Positions 26,828 to 34,990 of a stretch of 64,000 nucleotides of DNA are shown in pieces. Each line of letters begins with the position of its first letter. Positions within the stretch are counted from its first letter, which is position 1. Both the position numbers and the translations under genes were made by a program. Below the pieces are notes generated by a model that was not told the origin of the DNA, ran no database searches, and worked only from the letters and a program-made list of their open reading frames with translations. Location of the stretch: contig NZ_CP029773.1 in NCBI RefSeq assembly GCF_003205835.1, positions 4,620,501 through 4,684,500 of the forward strand, written 5' to 3'. This DNA is from Stenotrophomonas maltophilia. Its GTDB lineage: Bacteria > Pseudomonadota > Gammaproteobacteria > Xanthomonadales > Xanthomonadaceae.

Positions 26828-26942
26828 CCGGAAACTGTCAGGGGTCGTGTGCGCTGGGTTCGCGGGGGTATCCGCGCCATGGATGGCGCGGCTAAGCCCC
26901 CATGGACGGGTTCACGGCGTCCCCCGCGAACCCAGCGCACAC
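26828..26942 (-). repeat. Long palindromic repeat, arm-variable/core-conserved family, copy 2
   Basis: Begins with CCGGAAACTGTCAGGGG (26828-26844), the reverse complement of the end tag of copy 1. A perfect 22-bp arm (26847-26868, GTGTGCGCTGGG...) pairs with 26921-26942 around a 52-base core. The core is the reverse complement of the copy 1 core with a few changes. The 303-base gap 26749-27051 holds this and no gene. Confidence 0.75.
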
Positions 26943-27051
26943 GGCCCAGCTCATGAAACCAACTGCGCGAACCACCACGAGGGGCTCCGCCGTTGGCCGC
27001 AATCTCCGGCACAATCGCACTCCTGATTCCCCAGAAAACGGTGAACGTGCA

Positions 27052-27990
27052 ATGCGCATCCTGATCCTCGGCGCCGGCGGTACCGGCGGTTACTTCGGTG
27101 GTCGCCTGGCCCAGGCCGGCGTAGACGTGACCTTCCTCGTGCGCCCCGCACGCGCCGCCCAGCTGGACCGCGATGGCCTGGTCATCCGCAGCCCGCTCGG
27201 CGACGCCAGCTTCCCAGTGCAGCACGTCACCGCCGATGCGCTCCCGGCATTGGCCGCGCAGAAGCCGTTTGACCTGGTCATCCTCAGCTGCAAGGCCTAC
27301 GACCTCGACAGCTCGATCGACGCCATCGCTCCGGCCGTGGGCGCGAACACCACCGTGCTGCCGATCCTCAACGGCCTGCATCACTACAACGCGCTGGACC
27401 TGCGCTTCGGCCGCGACGCCGTGCTCGGCGGCCTGTGCTTCATCAGTGCCACCAAGGCCCCCGACGGCGCCGTGCTGCACTTAGGCAAGCCGGCCAAGCT
27501 CACCTTCGGCGAACGCGATGGCGGTGCGATCTCCACGCGCGTGCGTGCCTTCGCCGCCGCCTGTGCGCAGGCCAACCTCGATCACCTGGCCAGCGAGCAC
27601 ATCGGCCAGGAACAGTGGATCAAGTACACGTTCCTGACCGCGCTGGCCGCCGCGACCTGCCTGCTGCGCGCGGATATCGGCAGCATCGTCGCCACCGATG
27701 ATGGCGAGGCGATCGTGCGTGGCCTGTACGACGAGTGCCTGGCCGTGGCCGAGGCTGCCGGTGAACCGATTCCCGATGCCGCGCAGGACACCGCACGCGG
27801 CACCCTCACCCAGGCCGGCTCGGCACTGAAGGCTTCGATGCTGCGCGATCTGGAAGCCGGCCAGCAGGTGGAGGCAGAACAGATCGTCGGCGACATGCTG
27901 GCGCGCGCGCGCAAGGCCGACCAGGAAGCTCTGCTGCTGCAGGTCGCCTACAGCAGCCTGCAGGCCTACCAGGCACTGCGCGGCGCGTGA
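27052..27990 (+). CDS. 2-dehydropantoate 2-reductase-like (ApbA/PanE family)
   Basis: 312 residues from ATG 27052; earlier in-frame codons run through the palindromic repeat and are not likely. Rossmann motif GAGGTGGYFGG at 7-17, ILSCKAYD with the conserved Lys in the substrate region (~77), and the C-terminal helical ketopantoate-reductase domain (EQWIKYTFLTALAAATCL). The family reduces ketopantoate to pantoate with NADPH in CoA synthesis, but many paralogues act on other keto acids, so panE itself is not certain. GTGA overlap with the next gene. Confidence 0.82.
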   Translation: MRILILGAGGTGGYFGGRLAQAGVDVTFLVRPARAAQLDRDGLVIRSPLGDASFPVQHVTADALPALAAQKPFDLVILSCKAYDLDSSIDAIAPAVGANTTVLPILNGLHHYNALDLRFGRDAVLGGLCFISATKAPDGAVLHLGKPAKLTFGERDGGAISTRVRAFAAACAQANLDHLASEHIGQEQWIKYTFLTALAAATCLLRADIGSIVATDDGEAIVRGLYDECLAVAEAAGEPIPDAAQDTARGTLTQAGSALKASMLRDLEAGQQVEAEQIVGDMLARARKADQEALLLQVAYSSLQAYQALRGA

Positions 27991-28871
27991 GCGATACGAC
28001 GAAGGCCAACGCCCTGCCCGCGCGGGTGTTGATCCTCGGCATGGGCTGGAGCGGGTGCGTGCTGGCCACGCATCTGCGGGCGTTGGGCGTACACGTGGCC
28101 GGCACGGTGCGCGACCTGGCATCAGCACCGCACGATGGCCTGCTGCGCCATCAGCTACGTGCCGACGCCACGCCATCGCCCGCTCTGCTCGGTGAGATCG
28201 CGCAGGCCGAGGCCGTGCTGTGCAGCGTGCCGCCCGATGCCGAGGGTGACCCGGCACTGCGTCTGCTGCTGCCGGCACTGCAGGAAAGTCCAGCACTTCA
28301 CTGGGTGGGCTATCTGTCATCCACGTCGGTCTATGCCGATCGGGCCGGCGGCTGGGTCGACGAGCGCAGCGCAGCCGATGCCACAGAAGCAGCCGGCGTG
28401 CAGCGCCTGCGGGCCGAAGCGCAGTGGCGTGCGCTTGCGGAAGAACGTGGCGTCGCGTCGGCGGTGTTCCGTCTGCCCGGCCTGTACGGTCCCGGACGCA
28501 ATGCCCTGCTGCAGCTGGCGCAGGGACGTGCGCGCCACGTGGTACGTCCTGGGCTGGTATTCAACCGACTGCACGTGGATGACCTGGCAACGGTCGTTAT
28601 CGCATCGATGCAGCGGCCGTGCGTGGATGGGCTGTATCTGCCGGCCGACGACGAGCCGGCACCGCCGCAGCAGGTACTGGCCTTCGCCGCGCAGCTGGGC
28701 GGGTTTGCGATGCCGCCTGCCGTGGCCTGGGACGACCCGGTGCTGAGCCCAACGCTGCGGCGCTTCTACGAGAGCAGCAAGCGCATCGACAGTCGTGGCA
28801 CGCGTGAAGCGCTTGGGTGGCAGCCGCGCTTCCCAAGCTACCGTGAGGGCCTGCGCGACCTGCTCCGGTAG
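27987..28871 (+). CDS. NAD(P)-dependent epimerase/dehydratase-like protein (YeeZ type)
   Basis: 294-residue extended-SDR relative, started at GTG 27987 overlapping the upstream TGA. Nucleotide-binding motif LILGMGWSGCVLATHL (~15-30, G-x-G-x-x-G), YLSSTSVYADRAGGWVDE with the catalytic-region Ser and Tyr, and FRLPGLYGPGRN, the usual epimerase motif. The classic Tyr-x-x-x-Lys is not clear, as in other YeeZ-type atypical SDRs. Coupled to the reductase gene; substrate unknown. Confidence 0.75.
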   Translation: MSDTTKANALPARVLILGMGWSGCVLATHLRALGVHVAGTVRDLASAPHDGLLRHQLRADATPSPALLGEIAQAEAVLCSVPPDAEGDPALRLLLPALQESPALHWVGYLSSTSVYADRAGGWVDERSAADATEAAGVQRLRAEAQWRALAEERGVASAVFRLPGLYGPGRNALLQLAQGRARHVVRPGLVFNRLHVDDLATVVIASMQRPCVDGLYLPADDEPAPPQQVLAFAAQLGGFAMPPAVAWDDPVLSPTLRRFYESSKRIDSRGTREALGWQPRFPSYREGLRDLLR

Positions 28872-28943
28872 TGCCGGCCGCTGGCCGGCAATCGCGCGAT
28901 TTTTGCGGCGTTCATGCTGCTGCCGGCCAGCGGCCGGCACTAC
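28868..28943. repeat. Pair of inverted SMAG stem-loops
   Basis: One GTAGTGCCGGCCGC...GGCA unit at 28868-28890 and its inverted copy at 28921-28943. They face each other between convergent genes, overlapping the epimerase stop codon and ending five bases before tatD, so they may form a bidirectional terminator. Confidence 0.85.
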
Positions 28944-28947
28944 CTGA

Positions 28948-29751
28948 TCAACCCGCGTCGGGCAGGCGGAAGAACGTACGCGTCGCGGCAGTTGCATTCG
29001 CGGCGGTCACCGCCACGTCCTCGCCACGGTCACGCGCCAGTTCTTCCACGATGTGCGAGAGGAACATCGGTTCGTTGCGGCGGTCCTTCGGCATCGGTCT
29101 CAGCGTGCGCGGCAGCAGGTACGGCGCGTCGGTCTCGATCATCAGGCGGTTGGCCGGGATGTTCTTCACCAGCTCGCGCAGGTGCGCGCCACGGCGTTCG
29201 TCGCACAGCCAGCCGGTGATGCCGATGTACCAGTCCTGGTCCAGGTAATCAAACAGCTCGTCACGCTCGCCGGTGAAGCAATGCACCACCGCCGGGCCGA
29301 TACGGCCTTCGAAGTTCTTCATCTGTGCCATGAAATCGGCATGCGCGTCGCGCTGGTGCAGGAACAGCGGCTTGCCGTTGTCTGCGGCCAGCTGCAGCTG
29401 GCGCTCGAACGCGCGGTGCTGGGCCGGGCGCGGCGAGAAGTCACGGAAGTAGTCCAGCCCGCACTCGCCCACCGCCACCACTTCCGGGTGGGCATGCAGC
29501 GCGCGCATCTCGGCGTCGCATTCCTCGGTGTACTCCACCGCATGATGCGGGTGCACGCCGGCGGTGGCATACAGGAAGCCTGGGTGCTGCTGCGCCAGCT
29601 GCAGGGCCAGTGGCGAGTGCTCGCGGCTGGCACCGGTGATGACCATCTGCACCACGCCGGCCTGCCGTGCGCGTTCAAGCACGGCATCGCGGTCACGGTC
29701 GAAGGAGTCGTGGGTCAGGTTGGCGCCGATATCGATCAGGTGCATGGTCAT
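28948..29751 (-). CDS. tatD: TatD-family metal-dependent DNase
   Basis: 267 residues from ATG 29751 (or 29745). TIM-barrel metallohydrolase with 3'-5' DNase activity in E. coli TatD. Metal ligands visible: AGVHPHHA (His pair, ~63-66), VGECGLDYFRD (Glu/Asp, ~92-102), FLHQRDAHADF, VHCFTGERDEL and IETDAPYLLP, the hallmark final Asp motif. Despite the name it has no role in Tat export. It is divergent from hrpB with 61 bases between the starts. Confidence 0.88.
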   Translation of the reverse strand: MTMHLIDIGANLTHDSFDRDRDAVLERARQAGVVQMVITGASREHSPLALQLAQQHPGFLYATAGVHPHHAVEYTEECDAEMRALHAHPEVVAVGECGLDYFRDFSPRPAQHRAFERQLQLAADNGKPLFLHQRDAHADFMAQMKNFEGRIGPAVVHCFTGERDELFDYLDQDWYIGITGWLCDERRGAHLRELVKNIPANRLMIETDAPYLLPRTLRPMPKDRRNEPMFLSHIVEELARDRGEDVAVTAANATAATRTFFRLPDAG

Positions 29752-29812
29752 CGCGGGGGAAAAGTGCCCGCGCATTGTACCTGCGACCGCCGTGGCCCCT
29801 TATCCTTTGCAC

Positions 29813-32317
29813 ATGAACGCCCCGCTCTTCCCGATTTCCCCGCTGCTGCCACAGATCCAGCAGCATCTGGCCGCGCAGCTGCGGCTGGTGCTGGAGGCAC
29901 CGCCCGGCGCCGGCAAGACCACCCAGGTGCCGCTGGCGCTGCTCGATGCACCGTGGCTGCAGGGGCGGAAGATCATCCTGCTGGAACCGCGCCGGGTCGC
30001 CGCGCGCAGCGCCGCGCTGTTCATGGCGCGGCAGCTGGGCGAAGAGGTCGGTGGCACCGTCGGCTACCGCATCCGCTTCGAGAACAAGGTTTCGGCACGC
30101 ACCCGCATTGAAGTCGTCACCGAAGGCATCCTGACCCGCATGCTGCAGGACGACCCGATGCTGGAAACCGTCGGCGCGATCCTGTTCGACGAATTCCACG
30201 AACGCCACCTCAGTGGCGATCTGGGCCTGGCGCTGGCGTTGGACGTGCAGGCACAGCTGCGCGATGACCTGCGCCTGGTGGTGATGTCGGCCACGCTGGA
30301 TGGTGAGCGCCTGGCCCGTTTCCTGGATGCGCCGCGGCTGAGCAGCGAAGGCCGCAGCTACCCGGTGGCGATCAGCCATTTCCCGGCGCGCCGCGATGAG
30401 GCGCTGGAGCTGCAGGTGCGCCGCGCGGTGCAGCAGGCCCTGGCTGAACATCCCGGTGACCTGCTGGTGTTCCTGCCCGGCCAGCGCGAGATCGCGCGGG
30501 TGCAGGCCGGGCTCCAGGAATCGCTGGATGCCGGCGTCGAAGTGCTGGCCCTGCACGGCGAACTGCCGGTGGAGCAGCAGGCGCGGGTCCTGCAGGCGGC
30601 CAGTGATGGTCGTCGGCGCGTGGTACTGGCCACCAACGTGGCCGAGTCTTCGGTGACGCTGCCCGGCGTGCGCGTGGTGATCGACAGCGGCCAGGCGCGC
30701 GAACCGCGCTACGACCCCAACAGTGGCTTCACCCGGCTGGACGTGGTGGCCATCGCCCAAGCGTCGGCCGACCAGCGCGCCGGTCGCGCCGGTCGCGTGG
30801 CCGAAGGCGTGGCCTGGCGGCTGTGGCCGCAGTCGCAGCGGCTGGAGCCGCAGCGCCGCGCCGAAATCGATCAGGTCGAGCTGGCCGGACTGGCGCTGGA
30901 ACTGGCCGCCTGGGGCAGCAGCGACCTGCGCTTCCTCGATCCGCCACCGGCGGGCCCGATGGGCGCGGCACGCGAACTGCTGCAGCGGCTCGGCGCGCTG
31001 TCCAGCAGCGGTGCGATCACCGCGCTCGGCCGCCGTGTGCTGGCGCTGGGCACGCATCCGCGGATGGCGGCGATGCTGCTGGCCGCGCCCGATGGACGGG
31101 GGCAGGCGCTGGCTGCCGACCTGGCCGCCCTGCTGGACGCGCGTGATCCGTTGCGCCAGGGCGGTGATGCGCTGGCCGCGCGTTGGCGTGCGCTGGCGGC
31201 ATTCCGCAGTGGCCGCGCACCGGGTGACGCCAACCGCAGCGGCCTGGCCGCGATCGATGCCGCCGCCAAACAATGGCGACGTCGCCTGCGCTGCGAGGCC
31301 ACGCCGCCGGCCAGCATCGAGGCGCACGAATTGGGCGACCTGCTCGCACATGCGTTCCCCGACCGCATCGGTGTCCAGCACCCCAGCGATCCGCTGCGCT
31401 ATCTGCTGGCCAATGGTCGCAGCGCACGCCTGCACGAGCTGAGCGACCTGCGTGGCGAACCGTGGCTGGTAGCCAGTGAACTGCGCTTCGAGGCGCGCGA
31501 CGCGCTGCTGCTGCGTGCCGCACCGGTGGACGAGGGCCAACTGCGCAAGACGTGGCCGGAGCGGTTCGTCACCGAGGACGTGGTGCGCTGGGACAGCGAG
31601 CGTCGCGCCCTGGTGGCACTGCGCGAGACCCGTTTCGACCGCATCGTGCTCGACAGCCGCTCGGCCGGCCGGCTCGATCCGCAGCACGCCGCACAGGCGC
31701 TGACCGACGCGGTAGCTGAACTCGGCCTGCAGGCGCTGCCGTGGACCGAAGGCCTGCGCCAGTGGCAGGCACGGGTGGAATCGCTGCGGCGCTGGATGCC
31801 GGAGCTGGACCTGCCCGACTGCAGCGACGACGCCCTGCTGGCCACGCGCGCGCATTGGCTGCAGCCCGCGTTCGCCGGCAAGAGCCGCCTGGATGCGCTG
31901 GACGAGGCCAGTTTCGGCGAAGCGCTGAAGTCGCCCCTGGAGTGGTCGCAGCGGCAACTGGTCGAGCGTCATGCACCGACCCGCATCACCGTGCCGTCCG
32001 GGCTGGAGCGGCCGATCACCTACGCGTTGGACAGCGAGAACGGCGAACCGTTGCCGCCGGTGCTGGCGGTGAAACTGCAGGAACTGTTCGGCCTGGCCGA
32101 CACGCCGCGCATCGCCGACGGCCGCGCGCCGCTCACCCTGCACCTGCTCTCGCCCGGTGGCCGCCCGCTGCAGGTCACCCAGGACCTGCGCAACTTCTGG
32201 GAAAACACCTACGCGGAAGTGAAAAAGGAAATGAAGGGCCGTTACCCGCGGCATCCGTGGCCGGATGATCCGTGGACGGCCACGGCCACGCACAGGGCCA
32301 AGCCGCGTGGCACCTGA
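29813..32317 (+). CDS. hrpB: ATP-dependent RNA helicase HrpB
   Basis: 834-residue DEAH-type helicase. Motif I APPGAGKTTQ (29-38), motif II DEFH (126-129), motif III MSATLDG, motif VI QRAGRAGRV, then the HA2 winged-helix region and the HrpB-specific C-terminal domain ending in NFWENTYAEVKKEMKGRYPRHPWPD-type sequence. ATG 29813 puts the start at the usual HrpB N-terminus; longer forms overlap tatD. Full length for the family. Its physiological role is unclear (linked to RNA metabolism and DNA transfer in some species). The long antisense reading frame opposite is a coding shadow. Confidence 0.93.
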   Translation: MNAPLFPISPLLPQIQQHLAAQLRLVLEAPPGAGKTTQVPLALLDAPWLQGRKIILLEPRRVAARSAALFMARQLGEEVGGTVGYRIRFENKVSARTRIEVVTEGILTRMLQDDPMLETVGAILFDEFHERHLSGDLGLALALDVQAQLRDDLRLVVMSATLDGERLARFLDAPRLSSEGRSYPVAISHFPARRDEALELQVRRAVQQALAEHPGDLLVFLPGQREIARVQAGLQESLDAGVEVLALHGELPVEQQARVLQAASDGRRRVVLATNVAESSVTLPGVRVVIDSGQAREPRYDPNSGFTRLDVVAIAQASADQRAGRAGRVAEGVAWRLWPQSQRLEPQRRAEIDQVELAGLALELAAWGSSDLRFLDPPPAGPMGAARELLQRLGALSSSGAITALGRRVLALGTHPRMAAMLLAAPDGRGQALAADLAALLDARDPLRQGGDALAARWRALAAFRSGRAPGDANRSGLAAIDAAAKQWRRRLRCEATPPASIEAHELGDLLAHAFPDRIGVQHPSDPLRYLLANGRSARLHELSDLRGEPWLVASELRFEARDALLLRAAPVDEGQLRKTWPERFVTEDVVRWDSERRALVALRETRFDRIVLDSRSAGRLDPQHAAQALTDAVAELGLQALPWTEGLRQWQARVESLRRWMPELDLPDCSDDALLATRAHWLQPAFAGKSRLDALDEASFGEALKSPLEWSQRQLVERHAPTRITVPSGLERPITYALDSENGEPLPPVLAVKLQELFGLADTPRIADGRAPLTLHLLSPGGRPLQVTQDLRNFWENTYAEVKKEMKGRYPRHPWPDDPWTATATHRAKPRGT

Positions 32318-32322
32318 AGGCG

Positions 32323-32414
32323 GGGGTCGGATCCCTTTGCAACGCAAAGGGCCCTGACCCCGGGCGTGGGGGTTGGGGTCAGAGCCCTTTCCCAAGGGAA
32401 AGGGATCCGACCCC
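32323..32414. repeat. Two GGGGTC-ended palindromes
   Basis: Unit 1 (32323-32361) and unit 2 (32375-32414) each begin GGGGTC[GA]GA and end TC[TC]GACCCC-like with an AAGGG/CCCTT stem. The two are in opposite relative orientation and form a good terminator-like structure after hrpB. The family recurs at 32913, 39478, 50583 and 54301. Confidence 0.8.
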
Positions 32415-32530
32415 ACCCTGCCTGATCCTGAATGGCTGCGGTAAAGTCACACCACGTGCCACCCCGGCTGACATACCGTTTACGGGCAACACGCGACACT
32501 GGACTTCGACCCGAGGCAAAGGACCCCCGC

Positions 32531-32905
32531 ATGAGCAAGCTGACCGTAATCACCGACCGCGCTCTGGAGCGCGCCCTGGAGCTGGCCCACACCGCCGGCG
32601 ATGGCCTGAAGAGCGCCGGTGGCAGCCTGCGCAATGCGGACTGGATCAAGACCGGCGCCGCCATCGGCGCAGTGAAGACCGGCGGCAAGGCCGCGACCAA
32701 GTTCGTGCGCCGCAATCCGGCGGTGGCCGTGGCCGCTGCCGCGGTGGGTGTCGGCCTGCTCGGCTATGCGCTGTACCGCAAGCAGCAGAAGAAGAAGGCC
32801 ACCAATGGCCACGTGGTGAATGGGCAGGCACAGCGCATCAACGCACGTGACCGCCGCAACGACACCGTGGTGGACGAGCACAGCGATATCGGCAGCGACG
32901 CCTGA
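32531..32905 (+). CDS. Small single-pass membrane protein
   Basis: 124 residues from ATG 32531. Residues ~1-60 are amphipathic and Lys/Gly-rich; one hydrophobic segment (AVAVAAAAVGVGLLGYALY, ~73-91) is followed immediately by KQQKKK and a polar tail, predicting N-out/C-in insertion. No family recognised; similar short proteins are common in Xanthomonadaceae. It is flanked on both sides by GGGGTC palindromes. Confidence 0.6.
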   Translation: MSKLTVITDRALERALELAHTAGDGLKSAGGSLRNADWIKTGAAIGAVKTGGKAATKFVRRNPAVAVAAAAVGVGLLGYALYRKQQKKKATNGHVVNGQAQRINARDRRNDTVVDEHSDIGSDA

Positions 32906-32912
32906 GCCCGCC

Positions 32913-32949
32913 GGGGTCGGATCCCTTCCGCAGGAAGGGCTCTGACCCC
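32913..32949. repeat. GGGGTC-ended palindrome
   Basis: GGGGTCGGATCCCTTCC...GGAAGGG...TGACCCC, starting eight bases after the small membrane-protein gene; likely also its terminator. A second hairpin (GGGCCGGA/TCCGGCCC, 32961-32991) follows. Confidence 0.75.
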
Positions 32950-32998
32950 GTCCGCCACATGAGGGCCGGACACCGGAAGGTATCCGGCCCTTTCTGTT

Positions 32999-33538
32999 TC
33001 AACCGATCTGCCGCCACTGCCCAGGCTGCAGGTCGTCCAGCCGGTACGGCCCCATCGACACCCGCACCAGCCGCAGCGTTGGCAGGTTCACTGCCGCGGT
33101 CATGCGCCGCACCTGGCGGTTGCGGCCCTCACGGATCGTGATCGCCAGCCAGGCATCGGGCACGGTCTTGCGGAAGCGCACCGGCGGATCGCGTGTCCAC
33201 AGCGACGGCGCCGGATCGAGGCGCTCGATCTTCGCCGGCAAGGTCGGCCCGTCATTCAGCTCCACCCCATCGTGCAGCCGTTGCAGCTGCTCATCGCTGG
33301 GCGTGCCTTCCACCTGCACCCAGTAGGTCTTGTCGGCCTTGTGCCTGGGGTCGGTCAGCTTGTGCGCCAGCGTACCGTTATCCGTCAGCAGCAGCAGGCC
33401 TTCGCTGTCATGGTCCAAGCGACCGGCGGCATACACGCGCGGTGGCAGGCCGAACCCGGCCAGCGTCGGCCGCGGCGGTACGCTGCGGTCGGTGAACTGG
33501 CAGAGCACGTTGAAGGGCTTGTTGAAGGCGATCAGCAT
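32999..33538 (-). CDS. rluE: 23S rRNA pseudouridine synthase, RluE type
   Basis: 179 residues from ATG 33538, directly at LIAFNKPFNVLCQF, the usual start of this small RsuA-family enzyme. Motifs: AAGRLDHDSEGLLLLT with the catalytic Asp (GRLD, ~41-44), GDG-like loop, and IREGRNRQVRRM. It lacks an S4 domain and makes a single pseudouridine in 23S rRNA (position 2457 in E. coli). An upstream in-frame ATG (33568) would add ten unlikely residues. Confidence 0.88.
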   Translation of the reverse strand: MLIAFNKPFNVLCQFTDRSVPPRPTLAGFGLPPRVYAAGRLDHDSEGLLLLTDNGTLAHKLTDPRHKADKTYWVQVEGTPSDEQLQRLHDGVELNDGPTLPAKIERLDPAPSLWTRDPPVRFRKTVPDAWLAITIREGRNRQVRRMTAAVNLPTLRLVRVSMGPYRLDDLQPGQWRQIG

Positions 33539-33602
33539 TGCGGGCACGGCAGTCGGCGGGTGGGGCATTGTCCCATTCCCGCATCGCCGCCGCGATCACC
33601 AC

Positions 33603-33869
33603 TCAGCCGAAGACCTTCCTTTCCATCAACAGCGCAACGAGCACCACCACGGCGCCGCACGTGGCGGCAGCGTTGGCGCGATACCGTAGCCGCGCTACCG
33701 GCGGGCAGGCCCTGCGCGCACGTTCGTCCCACAGGCAACCCACGAGCAGCACCGCAAAACCTGCCGCTGCCACGAGATCATGCACGTGACCCGCATGGAA
33801 CACGAAGTCGTACAACCGCGGCAGCGCCATCAATGCGAAGGCGAAGTACAGCACTTTCTTCAACAGCAC
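33603..33869 (-). CDS. Small membrane protein, unknown function
   Basis: 88 residues with three hydrophobic segments (about 3-20, 32-45 and 70-83). It starts MLLKKVLYFAFALMALPRLY. No motif recognised. It lies between rluE and the methyltransferase-like gene on the same strand. Confidence is limited by its short length. Confidence 0.5.
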   Translation of the reverse strand: MLLKKVLYFAFALMALPRLYDFVFHAGHVHDLVAAAGFAVLLVGCLWDERARRACPPVARLRYRANAAATCGAVVVLVALLMERKVFG

Positions 33870-33884
33870 ACTCCATTGGTGGCA

Positions 33885-33909
33885 GCGCCGGGCATTGCCC
33901 GGCCGCTAC
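33885..33909 (-). repeat. SMAG-like stem-loop (GGGC subtype)
   Basis: On the minus strand GTAGCGGCCGGGCAATGCCCGGCGC: GTAG-type head and a CCGGGC/GCCCGG stem, between two minus-strand genes. Confidence 0.65.
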
Positions 33910-33963
33910 CCATTCCGCCCGACACCGCGCTGCGCGCTCACCAGGCAGGCCCGGCGCCCCCCT

Positions 33964-34821
33964 TTACGGCTTGATGAAGCGCAGGGTCATGCGGTCGCTT
34001 TCGCCGATCCCCTGGTACTTCGCATCATCGGCCTTGTCGTGCTGATTGGTCGGCGGCAGCGTCCACACGCCGTTCGGGTGGTCCTTGGTGTCGCGCGGGT
34101 TGGCGTTGACCTCGCTGCGCGCGTCCAGCTTGAAGCCGGCGGCTTCGGCCATCGCAATCACCTGCTGCTGGCCGACATAGCCGGTGTCATCGTTATCGGC
34201 CACGTCGGCCTTGGCGCGGTGCTCAACCACACCCAGCACACCGCCCGGCTTGAGCACGTTGAAGAAGCCCTGGAACATGCCCTGCGCCTGGCCGGCCTTG
34301 CGCCAGTTGTGCACGTTGCGGAAGGTCAGCACCACGTCGGCTGAACCGGCCGGGCCGAACACCGGCTTGGCCGGATCGTAGGCGACCACGGCGGTCTTGC
34401 CGAACTGTGCCGGTGCACCGGCGTACTTCTTTTCCAGGCTGTCGCGGCTGCGCTGCTGGTAGTCACGGCCGCGGCCCTCAGGCACCGCCATCGGGTCGAC
34501 CACGGCGGCAACATAGTGGCCCTTGTCCTGCAGCAGCGGCGCCAGGATCTCCGAGTACCAGCCGTTGCCGGGGGTGATCTCGATGACGGTCTTCTCCGGC
34601 GTCACCTTGAAGAACGACAGCGTCTGCGCCGGATGACGGAAGCCATCGCGCTTGACGTTGTTGGCATCACGGGTCGACGCCTTCACCGCCGCATCGATGG
34701 CCGGTGAGACCTGGATCTTCGCCGGTGCCACCGTGGCCGGTGCGGCGAACGCAGGAACAGCGGCAAGCAGGGCCGAAGCAAGCAGCAGGCGGCAACCACG
34801 CAGGGACGAAGCAGGCATCAT
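33964..34821 (-). CDS. Exported class I SAM-methyltransferase-like protein
   Basis: About 285 residues from ATG 34821. Residues 1-27 look like a cleavable signal (RLLLASALLAAVPAFA), so the protein is predicted periplasmic, which is odd for a SAM enzyme. The body has a methyltransferase-like fold: VIEITPGNGWYSEILAP (motif I, ~83-99), YVAAVVDP, ADVVLTFRNVHNW (motif IV) and VLKPGGVLGVVEHRA. Such exported methyltransferase-like proteins are widespread in Xanthomonadaceae and have no agreed function. Confidence 0.75.
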   Translation of the reverse strand: MMPASSLRGCRLLLASALLAAVPAFAAPATVAPAKIQVSPAIDAAVKASTRDANNVKRDGFRHPAQTLSFFKVTPEKTVIEITPGNGWYSEILAPLLQDKGHYVAAVVDPMAVPEGRGRDYQQRSRDSLEKKYAGAPAQFGKTAVVAYDPAKPVFGPAGSADVVLTFRNVHNWRKAGQAQGMFQGFFNVLKPGGVLGVVEHRAKADVADNDDTGYVGQQQVIAMAEAAGFKLDARSEVNANPRDTKDHPNGVWTLPPTNQHDKADDAKYQGIGESDRMTLRFIKP

Positions 34822-34990
34822 CGGAGCGACTCCAGCGGAAGATGCGGCGAGACTAGCAGCCGCGGCGTCCCAGGTGTTCACAAAACGTTAGCTGCGTGCG
34901 TATCGCGGAACACTGTTTTGTGGTCACCGCCGCAGCACGGTCACACAACGCGTTTTATTCTGGAGCACTTCCCCCAAGGAGTCCGTGCCC

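Noticed and set aside
29693..32416. 907-codon open frame antisense to hrpB
   Set aside because: Lies fully opposite a helicase with all its motifs; the translation is low-complexity Arg/Gln/His-rich, as expected of the antisense of GC-rich codons.
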